Virus record (IMG/VR): IMGVR_UViG_3300045009_000939
Coordinates: 1 to 20,028 of that record
Length of the DNA stretch: 20,028 bases
Reading direction: 5' to 3' (one strand)
From: a virus
The notes under the pieces are model-generated. The model worked only from the letters and a program-made list of their open reading frames with translations, did no database searches and was not told the DNA's origin. Both the position numbers and the translations under genes were made by a program. Shown in pieces: positions 6,369 to 13,743 of this stretch; the first letter of the stretch is position 1; each line of letters begins with the position of its first letter.

Positions 6369-6396
6369 TTACTGCCCGCATCTGTCGGGCTCGTAA
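6369..6396 (+). terminator. Stem-loop directly after the holin stop codon
   Basis: TTAC pairs with GTAA and GCCCG with CGGGC around a 7-base loop (CATCTGT), starting on the base after the holin TAA. No run of T follows, so it is not a textbook intrinsic terminator. It could be a weak terminator, an RNA-stability or processing element, or chance. Confidence 0.38.
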
Positions 6397-6432
6397 TCTA
6401 CAATTGGACACAGTAGTTGGGAGCGCGTGTCG

Positions 6433-6807
6433 ATGCTTGCTGGTATTTACAACATCACTTGTCAGCAAGGCTCGACATTTGGCCGCACGATAACTTACAA
6501 ATATCTCGACCCAGCATCGCCACCATCTGACCCCACGTATTTGGCGTGGAACCTCACTGGCTACACAGCGCGCATGCAAGTTAGACGAACGATTGAATCG
6601 AACACTGTCTTAATTTCGCTGACCACAGAAAACGGAAGAATTTCCTTGGGTGGCCCTAGTGGAATCATTGAGTTAAATATTTCTGCCGCAGACACTGCGG
6701 CCATCACGAGTTCTGGTGTTTACGACCTGGAAATCATTTCGATGACTGGAATAGTAAGTAGAATTATTCAGGGAAACTTTACCCTCTCGCAGGAGGTGAC
6801 AAGATGA
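6433..6807 (+). CDS. Short tail/baseplate-type structural protein (124 aa)
   Basis: Begins MLAGIYNITCQQGSTFGRTI and continues YKYLDP...WNLTGYTARMQVRRTI, then LISLTTENGRISLGGPSGII, and ends IIQGNFTLSQEVTR. The order (Y-N-I-x-C-x-Q-G, L-T-G-Y-T-A-R-M-Q-V-R, T-x-E-N-G-R-I, x-G-x-F-x-x-S-x-E-V-T-R) is that of a widespread small beta-sandwich protein encoded before tail-fibre genes in siphophages, related in pattern to baseplate upper protein N-terminal domains. I expect a virion component linking fibres to the tail. I choose the ATG at 6433, nine bases after a GGGAG, over the GTG at 6427, which is too close to it. It overlaps the next gene by 4 bases. Confidence 0.72.
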   Translation: MLAGIYNITCQQGSTFGRTITYKYLDPASPPSDPTYLAWNLTGYTARMQVRRTIESNTVLISLTTENGRISLGGPSGIIELNISAADTAAITSSGVYDLEIISMTGIVSRIIQGNFTLSQEVTR

Positions 6808-7082
6808 GCGTTCCGAATCAGGTGATTATTAGCCCAGACTCACCGAATCAGGTGACGATAGTGGCATTTAGCGGTCAATTTGTCCTGACTAGTCGACACG
6901 TTCATACACAGAGTACAGCATCGGATACTTGGACTATCAACCACACCCTTGGGGGTAAACCCTCGGTCACCATAGTCGATTCTGCTGATACCACGGTCTT
7001 CGGTGAAGTACAATATGTAAGTAATTCGGAGGTGACGGTATCCTTCTCCGCCCCCTTTTCGGGTTACGCCTATTTGACGTGA
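6804..7082 (+). CDS. Short tail-fibre-type protein (92 aa)
   Basis: Begins MSVPNQVIISPDSPNQVTIV. After a beta-rich N-terminus it carries RHVHTQSTASDTWTINHTLG followed by PSVTIVDSADTTVFGEVQYV and VTVSFSAPFSGYAYLT. This module (W-T-I-x-H-x-L-G, P-x-V-x-x-V-D, G-x-V-x-Y, F-S-x-x-F-S-G-x-A-Y) is a small beta domain that recurs at the ends of phage tail proteins. A diverged copy of it appears at the C-terminus of the next protein. The ATG overlaps the upstream stop (ATGA). It probably belongs to the tail tip; receptor or ligand unknown. Confidence 0.7.
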   Translation: MSVPNQVIISPDSPNQVTIVAFSGQFVLTSRHVHTQSTASDTWTINHTLGGKPSVTIVDSADTTVFGEVQYVSNSEVTVSFSAPFSGYAYLT

Positions 7083-7090
7083 GGTAAAAG

Positions 7091-8410
7091 ATGGCGCAAA
7101 AGTTTTTGACTAACATAAACCTTAATCAGAACCAACTGATTAATGCTTCGTTTGAGGTTCTTGCCAGCGACCCGGGTTCGGGCAACTTCGAGGGTCGCCT
7201 CATCTACAACTCCACCACCGACACCATCAAGGTGTATGCCAATGGTGCGTGGCGCTCGCTCCCGCACACCATCGTCTCCGGCGGCGGTGCCGGAATTGCC
7301 GAGGCACTCACCGTCTCCGAATCGAACGGAACAATCACTCTCACGCTGAATGTTGCCGATACGGACAGCGCTGGCTTGTTGTCTGCCGAGTTTTGGAATT
7401 TGCTGACCAACTCCACATCGGACGCGACGGCGTCCACTCTCGCCAAGCGCGACGCAAGCGGAAGGCTCAAGGTTGCAACTCCCTCCGATGCGGCACATGC
7501 CGCCACCAAGGGTTACGTCGACGCCGCAAGACAGGGCCTCGACGTCAAGCAGTCGGTTCGCGCCGCGACGACCGCCGCGGTCAACATGGCGACCGATTTG
7601 GAGAACGGTGATGTCATTGACGGCGTCACCCTCGCGACCGGAGACAGAGTCCTCGTCAAAGACCAAGGTGGCCCGGGAGTCGCGCACGTCGACAACGGCA
7701 TTTACGTCGTCCAGGCGAGCGGCGCTCCGATTCGCTCGAGCGACGCGAACGGAACCGCCGACACCGGCGAGATTTCCGCCGGCACGTTCACCTTCGTCGA
7801 GGAAGGTACGGCGAACGCCGACCACGGCTTCGTCGTCTCCACGAACGGAACAATCACGGTCGGAAGCACGGCGATTGCCTTCACGCAGTTCTCCGGTACC
7901 GGCTCATTTACCGCTGGCGACGGTTTGTCGAAAGACGGCAACACGCTCAACGTCAACGTCACGGCGAACAGGACGCAGATTACAGCGGACGCAGTGGACA
8001 TCGCCTCCACCTATGTCGGTCAGTCGAGCATCACCACCCTCGGCACGATTACGACCGGTACGTGGAACGCGACCGATGTTGGTGTTGCCCACGGTGGTAC
8101 CGGAGCATCCGACGAGGCGACCGCAAGAACCAACCTTGGTACGAAGACTTCTGCCGGCGCGGTCACCACTTCCACCTCCACGCTCGCTCGCGTCGCCGCG
8201 CAGGGAAACACGGCGCACGCGTCGGGTACGTCCACCACGACGGTGACGCACAATTTCAACACCACCGATGTCATCGTCCAGGTGTACGAAATCGCCACGG
8301 GCGAGACGGTGTTCGGCGACGTGACGCGACCCAATGCGGACACCGTTCAGGTCGTCCTGTTGGGCAATCATTCCGCGAACGCATTCCGAATCGTGGTCGC
8401 GGCGGTCTAA
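7091..8410 (+). CDS. Tail fibre protein (439 aa)
   Basis: A repetitive, Gly/Ala/Thr/Asp-rich fibre. In order: an N-terminal MAQKFLTNINLNQNQLINAS segment shared in style with the gene at 8470; a LIYNSTTDTIKVYANGAWRS unit (about 37-56); DAAHAATKGYVDAARQGLDV (about 133-152), the classic trimeric-fibre D-A-A-x-K-G-Y-V-D motif; a beta domain with DGVTLATGDRVLVKDQ and VDNGIYVV; GVAHGGTGASDEATARTNLG (about 331-350), another recurrent phage-fibre motif; and a C-terminal domain (VTHNFNTTDVIVQVYEIATG, about 385-404) resembling the preceding small protein. It is expected to be trimeric and virion-exposed. GAGGT lies 7 bases before the ATG. The coding DNA is markedly GC-richer than the left third of the window. 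Confidence 0.85.
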   Translation: MAQKFLTNINLNQNQLINASFEVLASDPGSGNFEGRLIYNSTTDTIKVYANGAWRSLPHTIVSGGGAGIAEALTVSESNGTITLTLNVADTDSAGLLSAEFWNLLTNSTSDATASTLAKRDASGRLKVATPSDAAHAATKGYVDAARQGLDVKQSVRAATTAAVNMATDLENGDVIDGVTLATGDRVLVKDQGGPGVAHVDNGIYVVQASGAPIRSSDANGTADTGEISAGTFTFVEEGTANADHGFVVSTNGTITVGSTAIAFTQFSGTGSFTAGDGLSKDGNTLNVNVTANRTQITADAVDIASTYVGQSSITTLGTITTGTWNATDVGVAHGGTGASDEATARTNLGTKTSAGAVTTSTSTLARVAAQGNTAHASGTSTTTVTHNFNTTDVIVQVYEIATGETVFGDVTRPNADTVQVVLLGNHSANAFRIVVAAV

Positions 8411-8418
8411 TACACATA

Positions 8419-8438
8419 GCCGACCTCGAGGGGTCGGC
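8419..8438 (+). terminator. Perfect 7-bp stem-loop between two fibre genes
   Basis: GCCGACC (8419-8425) and GGTCGGC (8432-8438) pair perfectly around a 6-base loop (TCGAGG). It sits in the 59-base gap between two fibre genes, in a region where other junctions overlap or nearly touch. No T-run follows. A hairpin-only terminator, an RNA-processing site or a partial attenuator are possible. Confidence 0.5.
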
Positions 8439-8469
8439 GAACTACTCCCAATAGCGATTGAGGTCGCAC

Positions 8470-9051
8470 GTGGCACAAAAATTCGTTACACCGATAACCA
8501 TCAAGCAGTTGCAGTCGGCTGGGTCCGACGCGATAACGGTTTTCCTGAACGGCGAGGTGTATGGTCGCGTAAAACTCGAGGGTGGCGGTCGCATCTCGTG
8601 GAGCGACGGCACGGGAACGTACGACACGAATCTTTATCGCGACGGCGCGAACGTCCTCGCAACCGACGACATATTCAAAGCGCTGACCGCGCTCGTTTCC
8701 CCGACCACCGCCGGTGCTCCGTCGGTGAGCGTGCCCGACGGCGCGATTGCCGTCGACACGACCAACAACCGCCTGTACTTCAGGTCGAACTCCACTTGGC
8801 GAGTCGTGCAGGGCGGCGCGACGGTTTCCGCCGATGCTCCGGCGAGCCCGCTCGAAGGCGCGCTGTGGTTCGACACCGACGAAGACACGCTGTACATCCG
8901 AGAAGGAAACGCGTGGGTCGTCGCTGGTGGCGGCGGCGGCGGTTTGATTTCGGCTGGCGACATTGACGGCGGAAATGCCGTGGAGGACATTTTGGAGGCA
9001 GAAGTAAGTAATTTTGTTTTGGCTTCTTTTGATGGAGGGACGACCCTGTAA
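8470..9051 (+). CDS. Tail fibre/structural protein (193 aa)
   Basis: Begins (from GTG) MAQKFVTPITIKQLQSAGSD and continues with VFLNGEVYGRVKLEGGGRIS, SDGTGTYDTNLYRDGANVLA and TDDIFKAL. Two related units follow: GAIAVDTTNNRLYFRSNSTW-RV (about 91-112) and GALWFDTDEDTLYIREGNAW-VV (about 130-151). These match the phage-fibre pattern W/I-x-x-D-T-x-x-x-x-L-Y-x-x-x-x-x-x-W. A polyglycine stretch (about 153-158) follows. The start GTG at 8470 has GAGGT 6 bases upstream; a TTG at 8458 is possible but overlaps that site. The opening MAQKF is shared with the 7091 gene, suggesting a common attachment segment. The stop shares one base with the next ATG. Confidence 0.78.
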   Translation: MAQKFVTPITIKQLQSAGSDAITVFLNGEVYGRVKLEGGGRISWSDGTGTYDTNLYRDGANVLATDDIFKALTALVSPTTAGAPSVSVPDGAIAVDTTNNRLYFRSNSTWRVVQGGATVSADAPASPLEGALWFDTDEDTLYIREGNAWVVAGGGGGGLISAGDIDGGNAVEDILEAEVSNFVLASFDGGTTL

Positions 9052-11351
9052 TGGCTGGCGCAAGGATTCAACTCAAACGAGCGACTGCGGCCTCCTGGGC
9101 CTCCGCCAACTCGGTGCTTTACGCTGGCGAAATCGGACTTGAGACCGATACCAACAAATTCAAGATTGGCGACGGAAGTACGGCATACAGTTCGCTCCCG
9201 TATTTCAACGGGAACCTAACCGGCTCAAGCCTGAATGATTTGTTGGATGTCGTAATCACCAGCGCTTCAAACGGCGATTTTCTGCGTTGGAACGGAACCA
9301 ATTGGGTAAATGACGCGGTAAACCTCTCCGTGGATACGGTCGGCGACTACGTCGAGTCGCTCGTTGCCGGCACGGGAGTCACCGTTACCAACAATTCAGG
9401 CGAGGCCGCTACTCCAACGATAGCAATAGGACAAAGCGTCGCCACGAACGCTTCGGTTACCTTCAACAGCGTTTCCGCAAACGTCACCGGCAACGTCACC
9501 GGCAACGTCACCGGAAATGCCGATACCGCCACAACTCTCGCCACTGCCAGAACGATTTCGCTCAGCGGCGACGTCTCCGGCTCGGTGTCGTTCGACGGTT
9601 CGGCGAGTGTGGACATTGTCGCGACCATTCAGTCGAACAGCGTCGCTCTCGGCACGGACACGACCGGAAACTACGTCCAAAGTCTCGTCGCGGGAACCGG
9701 GATAACGCTCAGCGACAACTCCGGCGAGGGCGCGACCCCAACCGTCGCAGTGACGGCAGGGACTTTCGATGCTTACGGTGCGGCGGCGAATGCGGAAAGC
9801 AACGCCGCGACAGCATTGAGCAATCACGAATCCGACACGACCAACATTCACGGAATTGCGGATACGTCCGTTCTCGTGACTTTGGCGGGCACGCAGACCC
9901 TCGTCAACAAGACACTCACGAGCCCGACGATTACTGGAATTTCGCCACAAATTACACTCTCTGGCGATTTGACAGGTTCGGTGACGCTTACCGACCTCGG
10001 CAACGGCACATTGACCGCAACCGTCGCCGCCAACTCGGTCGAACTCGGCACCGACACCACCGGAAATTACATGTCGGATGTTACGGCCGGAACGGGAATA
10101 AGCGTCACGCACACCCAAGGCGAAGGTTCGAATGCCACGATTGCCATCGATGCCACGCTCGATGAACTTTCCGATGTCAGCGCGGCGTCACCGACGGAAG
10201 GTCAATTCCTCAAGTGGAACGGAACGGCATGGGTGCCAGATGACATTCCGACCATCAACACCCTTGACGACGTTGGCGATGTCACCATCACGGAAACGGC
10301 GTCGGGTCAATTTCTTAAGTGGAATGGAAGCGCCTGGGTGAATGATGCGATTGACCTCGGCACCGACACGACTGGCAACTATGTTTCTGATGTAACAGCA
10401 GGGACGGGCGTCTCTGTAACACACACGCCAGGCGAGGGTTCAAGTCCGACCATCGCCATCGGTCAGTCCGTCGCCACGAACGCCAACCCATCGTTTGCCG
10501 GAGCGACCCTCGATGCGGTGCAAATTGGAATTACCGCTGCTGGCGAAATCGATACGACTGCCGGCGATTTGACGATTGACTCGGCTGGCGGCACGGTAAC
10601 GGTCGATGACAACCTGACCGTCACGGGCAACCTGACCGTCTCAGGGACGACGACGACCATCAATACCGAGACACTGACGGTGGACGACAACATCATCGTC
10701 CTGAACAACAACGCAACCGGCGCCCCATCCGAGAACGCAGGCATCGAAGTCGAGCGCGGCTCTTCGGCAAACGTTCAGTTGCGCTGGAACGAGACGAGCG
10801 ACAAATGGGAGTTCACGGACGACGGAACAAATTTCTATGAAATTGCCTCAGTCAATTATGTTGACCAAAACGTCATCTCTTCGCTTGACGACATCGGCGA
10901 CGTAACAATCACCTCTGCGTCTACCGGGGAGTTCCTGAAATGGAGCGGAAGCGCCTGGGTCAATGATGCGATTGACCTAGGTACCGATACAACTGGAAGT
11001 TATGTGCAGTCGCTCGTCGCCGGTACGGGGATAACTCTTACCAACAACTCCGGCGAGGGCGCGACACCGACGATTGCGGTGACTAGCAATACCTTCGAAG
11101 CACACGGTGCAGTTGCTTCCCACGAGGCTGACACGACCAACATTCACGGAATCGCCGATACCTCGGTTCTTGTCACTCTCACTGGAACGCAAACTCTCAC
11201 GAATAAAACGCTGACCAGTCCGTCGCTCACCGGCACCCCCACTGCGCCAACGGCAACATCTTCGACCAGTTCGACACAAATAGCAACCACGGCATTTGCT
11301 GCAACCCTGCAAAGAGATTCCTTGGTAAGGTTCTACATGGAGGTAATTTGA
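9051..11351 (+). CDS. Large repetitive tail fibre with Mtd-like N-terminal domain (766 aa)
   Basis: Residues about 5-52 (RIQLKRATAASWASANSVLY, AGEIGLETDTNKFKIGDGST, AYSSLPYF) match the major-tropism-determinant N-terminal domain family, which attaches fibres or receptor binders to the tail. The rest is built from recurring modules: A, an LDDVGDVTIT...GQFLKWNGSAWVNDA type (about 61-90, 370-398, 404-434, 611-641); B, a GTDTTGNYVQSLVAGTG...NNSGEGATPTIAV type (about 96-127, 201-235, 333-366, 437-471, 643-678); C, DTTNIHGIADTSVLVTL...TQTLTNKTLTSP (about 261-296, 693-727). A shaft segment with NLTVTGNLTVSGTTTTINTE (about 521-540) is a common marine-phage fibre signature. The end has STSSTQIATTAFAATL, a frequent C-terminal fibre motif. 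Expected to be a trimeric virion fibre. It ends 1 base before the next gene. Confidence 0.88.
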   Translation: MAGARIQLKRATAASWASANSVLYAGEIGLETDTNKFKIGDGSTAYSSLPYFNGNLTGSSLNDLLDVVITSASNGDFLRWNGTNWVNDAVNLSVDTVGDYVESLVAGTGVTVTNNSGEAATPTIAIGQSVATNASVTFNSVSANVTGNVTGNVTGNADTATTLATARTISLSGDVSGSVSFDGSASVDIVATIQSNSVALGTDTTGNYVQSLVAGTGITLSDNSGEGATPTVAVTAGTFDAYGAAANAESNAATALSNHESDTTNIHGIADTSVLVTLAGTQTLVNKTLTSPTITGISPQITLSGDLTGSVTLTDLGNGTLTATVAANSVELGTDTTGNYMSDVTAGTGISVTHTQGEGSNATIAIDATLDELSDVSAASPTEGQFLKWNGTAWVPDDIPTINTLDDVGDVTITETASGQFLKWNGSAWVNDAIDLGTDTTGNYVSDVTAGTGVSVTHTPGEGSSPTIAIGQSVATNANPSFAGATLDAVQIGITAAGEIDTTAGDLTIDSAGGTVTVDDNLTVTGNLTVSGTTTTINTETLTVDDNIIVLNNNATGAPSENAGIEVERGSSANVQLRWNETSDKWEFTDDGTNFYEIASVNYVDQNVISSLDDIGDVTITSASTGEFLKWSGSAWVNDAIDLGTDTTGSYVQSLVAGTGITLTNNSGEGATPTIAVTSNTFEAHGAVASHEADTTNIHGIADTSVLVTLTGTQTLTNKTLTSPSLTGTPTAPTATSSTSSTQIATTAFAATLQRDSLVRFYMEVI

Positions 11352-11352
11352 T

Positions 11353-11715
11353 ATGCCATTGACACAAAAACGACTGGTTGGTCCGACCCAACTTACGACT
11401 ACGACGACTACGGTTCTTTACACCGTGCCACAGAGCACGACCACCATCGTGAAGCAGATTATCCTCTGCAACACCACGGCGTCTGCCGTCACGGTGACAT
11501 TGGTGTGCAAGCCGCTAAACGTCACGCAGGCTTCGTCGCAGAATTTCTTCAACGCCCTTTCCATTGCGGCGAACGAAACATTGACTTTCCAGACGAACCT
11601 TGTCTTGACGAACAACGGCAGCACGGCGAACGCCACCAACAGCGACCAAATTATTGGTTCCGCAAGTTCCAACTCGGCAGTCAATATCTTCCTGAACGGA
11701 GTTGAGGAATCGTAA
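11353..11715 (+). CDS. Small Thr/Asn-rich virion protein (120 aa)
   Basis: Begins MPLTQKRLVGPTQLTTTTTT and reads as an all-beta protein: VLYTVPQSTTTIVKQIILCN, TTASAVTVTLVCKPLN, ALSIAANETLTFQTNLVLTN, and the end SNSAVNIFLNGVEES. The pattern Y-T-V-P-x-x-x-T-T-x-x-x-x-I-x-x-C-N-T-T followed by L-x-x-N-E-T-L-x-F is a recurrent small structural protein next to phage fibres. Its alternating strands suggest a jelly-roll or Ig-like fold, but the role (fibre cap, chaperone, decoration) is not known. It shares one base with the next gene's ATG. Confidence 0.72.
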   Translation: MPLTQKRLVGPTQLTTTTTTVLYTVPQSTTTIVKQIILCNTTASAVTVTLVCKPLNVTQASSQNFFNALSIAANETLTFQTNLVLTNNGSTANATNSDQIIGSASSNSAVNIFLNGVEES

Positions 11716-12452
11716 TGGTCGCAAGTTTTGTTCGCCTGAACAACACGTCGCTTTCAACAGCGGAGTCCACATCGAGTATCTCCGGCTCACTGGTGAACTT
11801 GGCGAGTTTTTTGAACCTTCCCGACCCCGTATATGGGAGTGGGGCGGACGGCGATGGAACGATTGCGGCAGATACGACCATGTCTCGTGATTTTTTCTAC
11901 AGAAATCTGACCGTTAACGCCAACATCAAATTGAACCCCGGCGGTTTCAGGTTGTTCGTCCAAAATGTTCTCACGTTGAACAGCGGTTCCGAAATCGGCT
12001 ACACCACGGGATTTTCGACCGCAGGCTCACTCGCTCAGGGCGGTGCGACGAATACGGCGGTCACCCACAGTCTCGGTGGTTCGAGCGGCGCACAAACGGC
12101 GACTGCGCCGACGGCGGCGCTTGGCGGTACGGCGTACTACCAGCAACCGTTGCAGGCAATTCGCGGTTGGGCGGTGACGGCATCATCGGTGACTCCCACG
12201 TTTCTAAGAGGGGGTGCGGGCGGGTCTTCCGGTGCCGGTGGCGGTGTCGTTCTAATTTCTGCTCGGTACATAACCGTTTCCTCCGGAACGGCGTCTTTCA
12301 AAGCACCGGGAACCTCCGGTGCCGGAGGTGGTGGCGGGGGCGTAATTCTCATCGTGTCTTCTGCTTCGGTCCTCAATGCGTCAATATCAACCGACGTGAC
12401 GGGGGGAACGGGCGCATCGGTCGGCACCGTGAACTACATGCAGGTGGCGTGA
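11715..12452 (+). CDS. Glycine-rich adhesin-like tail protein (245 aa), paralogue of the next gene
   Basis: After a short N-terminus (MVASFVRLNNTSLSTAESTS) comes a block GSGADGDGTIAADTTMSRDF, FYRNLTVNANIKLNPGGFRL and FVQNVLTLNSGSEIG (about 41-95) that is clearly repeated in the next gene. The C-terminal part has glycine-rich stretches (RGGAGGSSGAGGGVVLISAR at about 165-184; SGAGGGGGGVILIVSS at about 201-216) alternating with short beta strands. Such strand/polyglycine alternation is known from tail-tip adhesins of T4-like phages (gp38 type), where glycine loops carry host specificity, and from parallel-beta glycine-rich surface proteins. I infer a receptor-binding tail-tip protein. It ends one base before the next ATG. 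Confidence 0.75.
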   Translation: MVASFVRLNNTSLSTAESTSSISGSLVNLASFLNLPDPVYGSGADGDGTIAADTTMSRDFFYRNLTVNANIKLNPGGFRLFVQNVLTLNSGSEIGYTTGFSTAGSLAQGGATNTAVTHSLGGSSGAQTATAPTAALGGTAYYQQPLQAIRGWAVTASSVTPTFLRGGAGGSSGAGGGVVLISARYITVSSGTASFKAPGTSGAGGGGGGVILIVSSASVLNASISTDVTGGTGASVGTVNYMQVA

Positions 12453-12453
12453 C

Positions 12454-13743
12454 ATGGCAATCGAAAGACTCGTAACAAAAAGAAACCCGGTACAAAAAAC
12501 CGGCACTGACAAGTTGTTCGGTGCCGGCAGTGACGGAACGGTGACGATTTCAACCAACACTTCGCTTGCCCGCGACATGTATTACGCCAACCTGACCGTG
12601 AATGCTGGCGTCACGTTGTTTACGAACGGCTTCAAGATATTCGTAAGCGGAACGTTGACAAACAACGGAACAATCGGAATGCCGACCGGAACGGCACAGA
12701 CCACTAGCGTTCTGGCGGGTTCGGTGATGACGCGAATCGACGGAAACGCCGCATACGTTGCGGCTGATGCACTTGGCGCAAACCTGGCAATAGCCGAAGT
12801 GCGAGACATAGAAACGTTGATTTCTGGCGTCATGCAAAAAGGAGCGAACAGACGGGTGTTTTGGTCGGGCTCGGCTGGCACTACGGGAAATCCCGGCTCG
12901 GCGAACCCCGGCGGCGGCGGCGCAGCGAATCCCGGCTCTGCGGGAAGCGGCGGCTCCGCCGGAACGGGGGGTGGCTCGGTCGTCGTGTTGGCAAAATCAA
13001 TCAGTGGTTCCGGAACTTTCGTAAGCCAAGGTACGGCCGGAGGTTCAGGCAACCCGGGGAGTTCTGGTTCGAGCGTTTCCGGCAATCCCGGCCACAACCC
13101 ACAAGGTCACTCGCCTGGTCACAATCCGGGAGGTCACTCGCCTGGTCACAATCCAGGAGGTCACTCGCCTGGTCACAACCCCCAAGGACATTTCCATTCG
13201 CCAGGCAGCGAGTCCCACGCTCACAATCCCCCCGGACATTTCCATTCGCCAGGCAGCGAGTCCCACGCTCACAATCCCCCCGGACATTTCCATCATGATG
13301 GCCACCATCAAGCGCCGAATTGCCAACACGATACACACCATCACCATGGCCACTGTGCTGGTCATCATCCCGGTCACCATAACCCGAGCCACCAGCACAC
13401 CAATCCGGGCAATTCGCATCCCCACCATAACCCGAGCCACCAGCACCAAAATCCGGGTAATTCGCATCCCCACCATAACCCGAGCCACCAGCACACCAAT
13501 CCGGGCAATCCTTTCCATTTCTCCCACCCGGGCAATCCTTTCCATTTCTCCCACCCGGGCAATCCGTTCCATTTCTCCCACCCGGGAAATCCTTTCCACA
13601 ATCCCTCCCATGCTGGGGGTACCGCAAATCCGGGAAACAGTGGAAATCCCGGAGGTACCGGCAGTTTGGTGGTCCTGACCCGAGGAATCACCACGCACGT
13701 CGCATCCTCGAACCTGACCTACGTGGAGGACTTGGATGACTGA
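12454..13743 (+). CDS. Adhesin-like tail protein with a large tandem-repeat histidine-rich insert (429 aa)
   Basis: Residues about 23-72 (FGAGSDGTVTISTNTSLARD, MYYANLTVNAGVTLFTNGFK, IFVSGTLTNNG) parallel the preceding protein. Glycine-rich segments (about 144-175, 195-213) and SLVVLTRGI (about 404-412) match its C-terminal half. Between them, residues about 214-387 hold roughly 50 histidines with Pro, Asn, Gly and Ser, almost no charge, and two cysteines flanking a D-T-H-H-H-H-G-H core (C290, C301). The segment is made of four tandem-repeat families (see repeat entries). It sits where the paralogue has only a short polyglycine loop, so it looks like an expanded loop. It may bind metals (Zn, Ni, Cu, Fe), protonate with pH, or form polyproline/polyglycine-type helices. 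I expect a virion tail-tip protein; the ligand is unknown. It overlaps the next gene by 8 bases. Confidence 0.82.
   Translation: MAIERLVTKRNPVQKTGTDKLFGAGSDGTVTISTNTSLARDMYYANLTVNAGVTLFTNGFKIFVSGTLTNNGTIGMPTGTAQTTSVLAGSVMTRIDGNAAYVAADALGANLAIAEVRDIETLISGVMQKGANRRVFWSGSAGTTGNPGSANPGGGGAANPGSAGSGGSAGTGGGSVVVLAKSISGSGTFVSQGTAGGSGNPGSSGSSVSGNPGHNPQGHSPGHNPGGHSPGHNPGGHSPGHNPQGHFHSPGSESHAHNPPGHFHSPGSESHAHNPPGHFHHDGHHQAPNCQHDTHHHHGHCAGHHPGHHNPSHQHTNPGNSHPHHNPSHQHQNPGNSHPHHNPSHQHTNPGNPFHFSHPGNPFHFSHPGNPFHFSHPGNPFHNPSHAGGTANPGNSGNPGGTGSLVVLTRGITTHVASSNLTYVEDLDD
13105..13185 (+). repeat. Tandem repeat 1: three 27-bp units (GHSPGHNPG)
   Basis: Three head-to-tail 27-base copies, nearly identical in DNA, each encoding GHSPGHNPG (last copy ends Q). 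Identity at synonymous positions indicates recent duplication, so copy number may vary by slippage or recombination. A partial unit (GHNPQ) precedes it. Confidence 0.9.
13186..13281 (+). repeat. Tandem repeat 2: two 48-bp units (GHFHSPGSESHAHNPP)
   Basis: Two consecutive 48-base copies encode GHFHSPGSESHAHNPP, followed by a partial third (GHFH). The copies appear essentially identical in DNA. The unit contains H-x-H pairs, a common metal-binding spacing. Confidence 0.9.
13375..13509 (+). repeat. Tandem repeat 3: 48-bp units (HHNPSHQHTNPGNSHP)
   Basis: Two full copies and most of a third encode HHNPSHQHTNPGNSHP with one T/Q difference. The same NPSHQH core is regularly spaced every 16 residues. 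It follows a unique His-rich stretch (13282-13374) holding the two cysteines. Confidence 0.88.
13504..13611 (+). repeat. Tandem repeat 4: 27-bp units (GNPFHFSHP)
   Basis: Three copies of a 27-base unit encode GNPFHFSHP, followed by a diverged fourth (GNPFHNPSH). Small synonymous differences (CCT/CCG, GGC/GGA) separate the copies. Phenylalanine alternates with histidine, giving an amphipathic strand-like pattern unlike the other repeat families. Confidence 0.9.

Noticed and set aside
7070-10118. Long leftward open frames opposite the fibre genes (for example 7070-7825, 8407-9063, 9396-10118)
   Set aside because: They lie antisense to GC-rich repetitive fibre genes with clear homology-like motifs, and their translations are Arg/Gly/Val-rich with no recognisable domain; typical shadows of biased codon use.
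9051-11351. Diversity-generating retroelement target, suggested by the Mtd-type N-terminus
   Set aside because: I see no reverse transcriptase and no template/variable repeat pair in the window, and the C-terminus is a fibre repeat rather than a C-type lectin domain.
13105-13611. CRISPR-like array
   Set aside because: The repeats are contiguous with no spacers, are not palindromic, and are in-frame multiples of three within a coding gene.
13001-13698. Leftward repeat-containing frames opposite the His-rich array
   Set aside because: The repeats are the complement of the coding tandem repeats; the sense frame continues a real paralogous protein with proper start, stop and ribosome-binding site.
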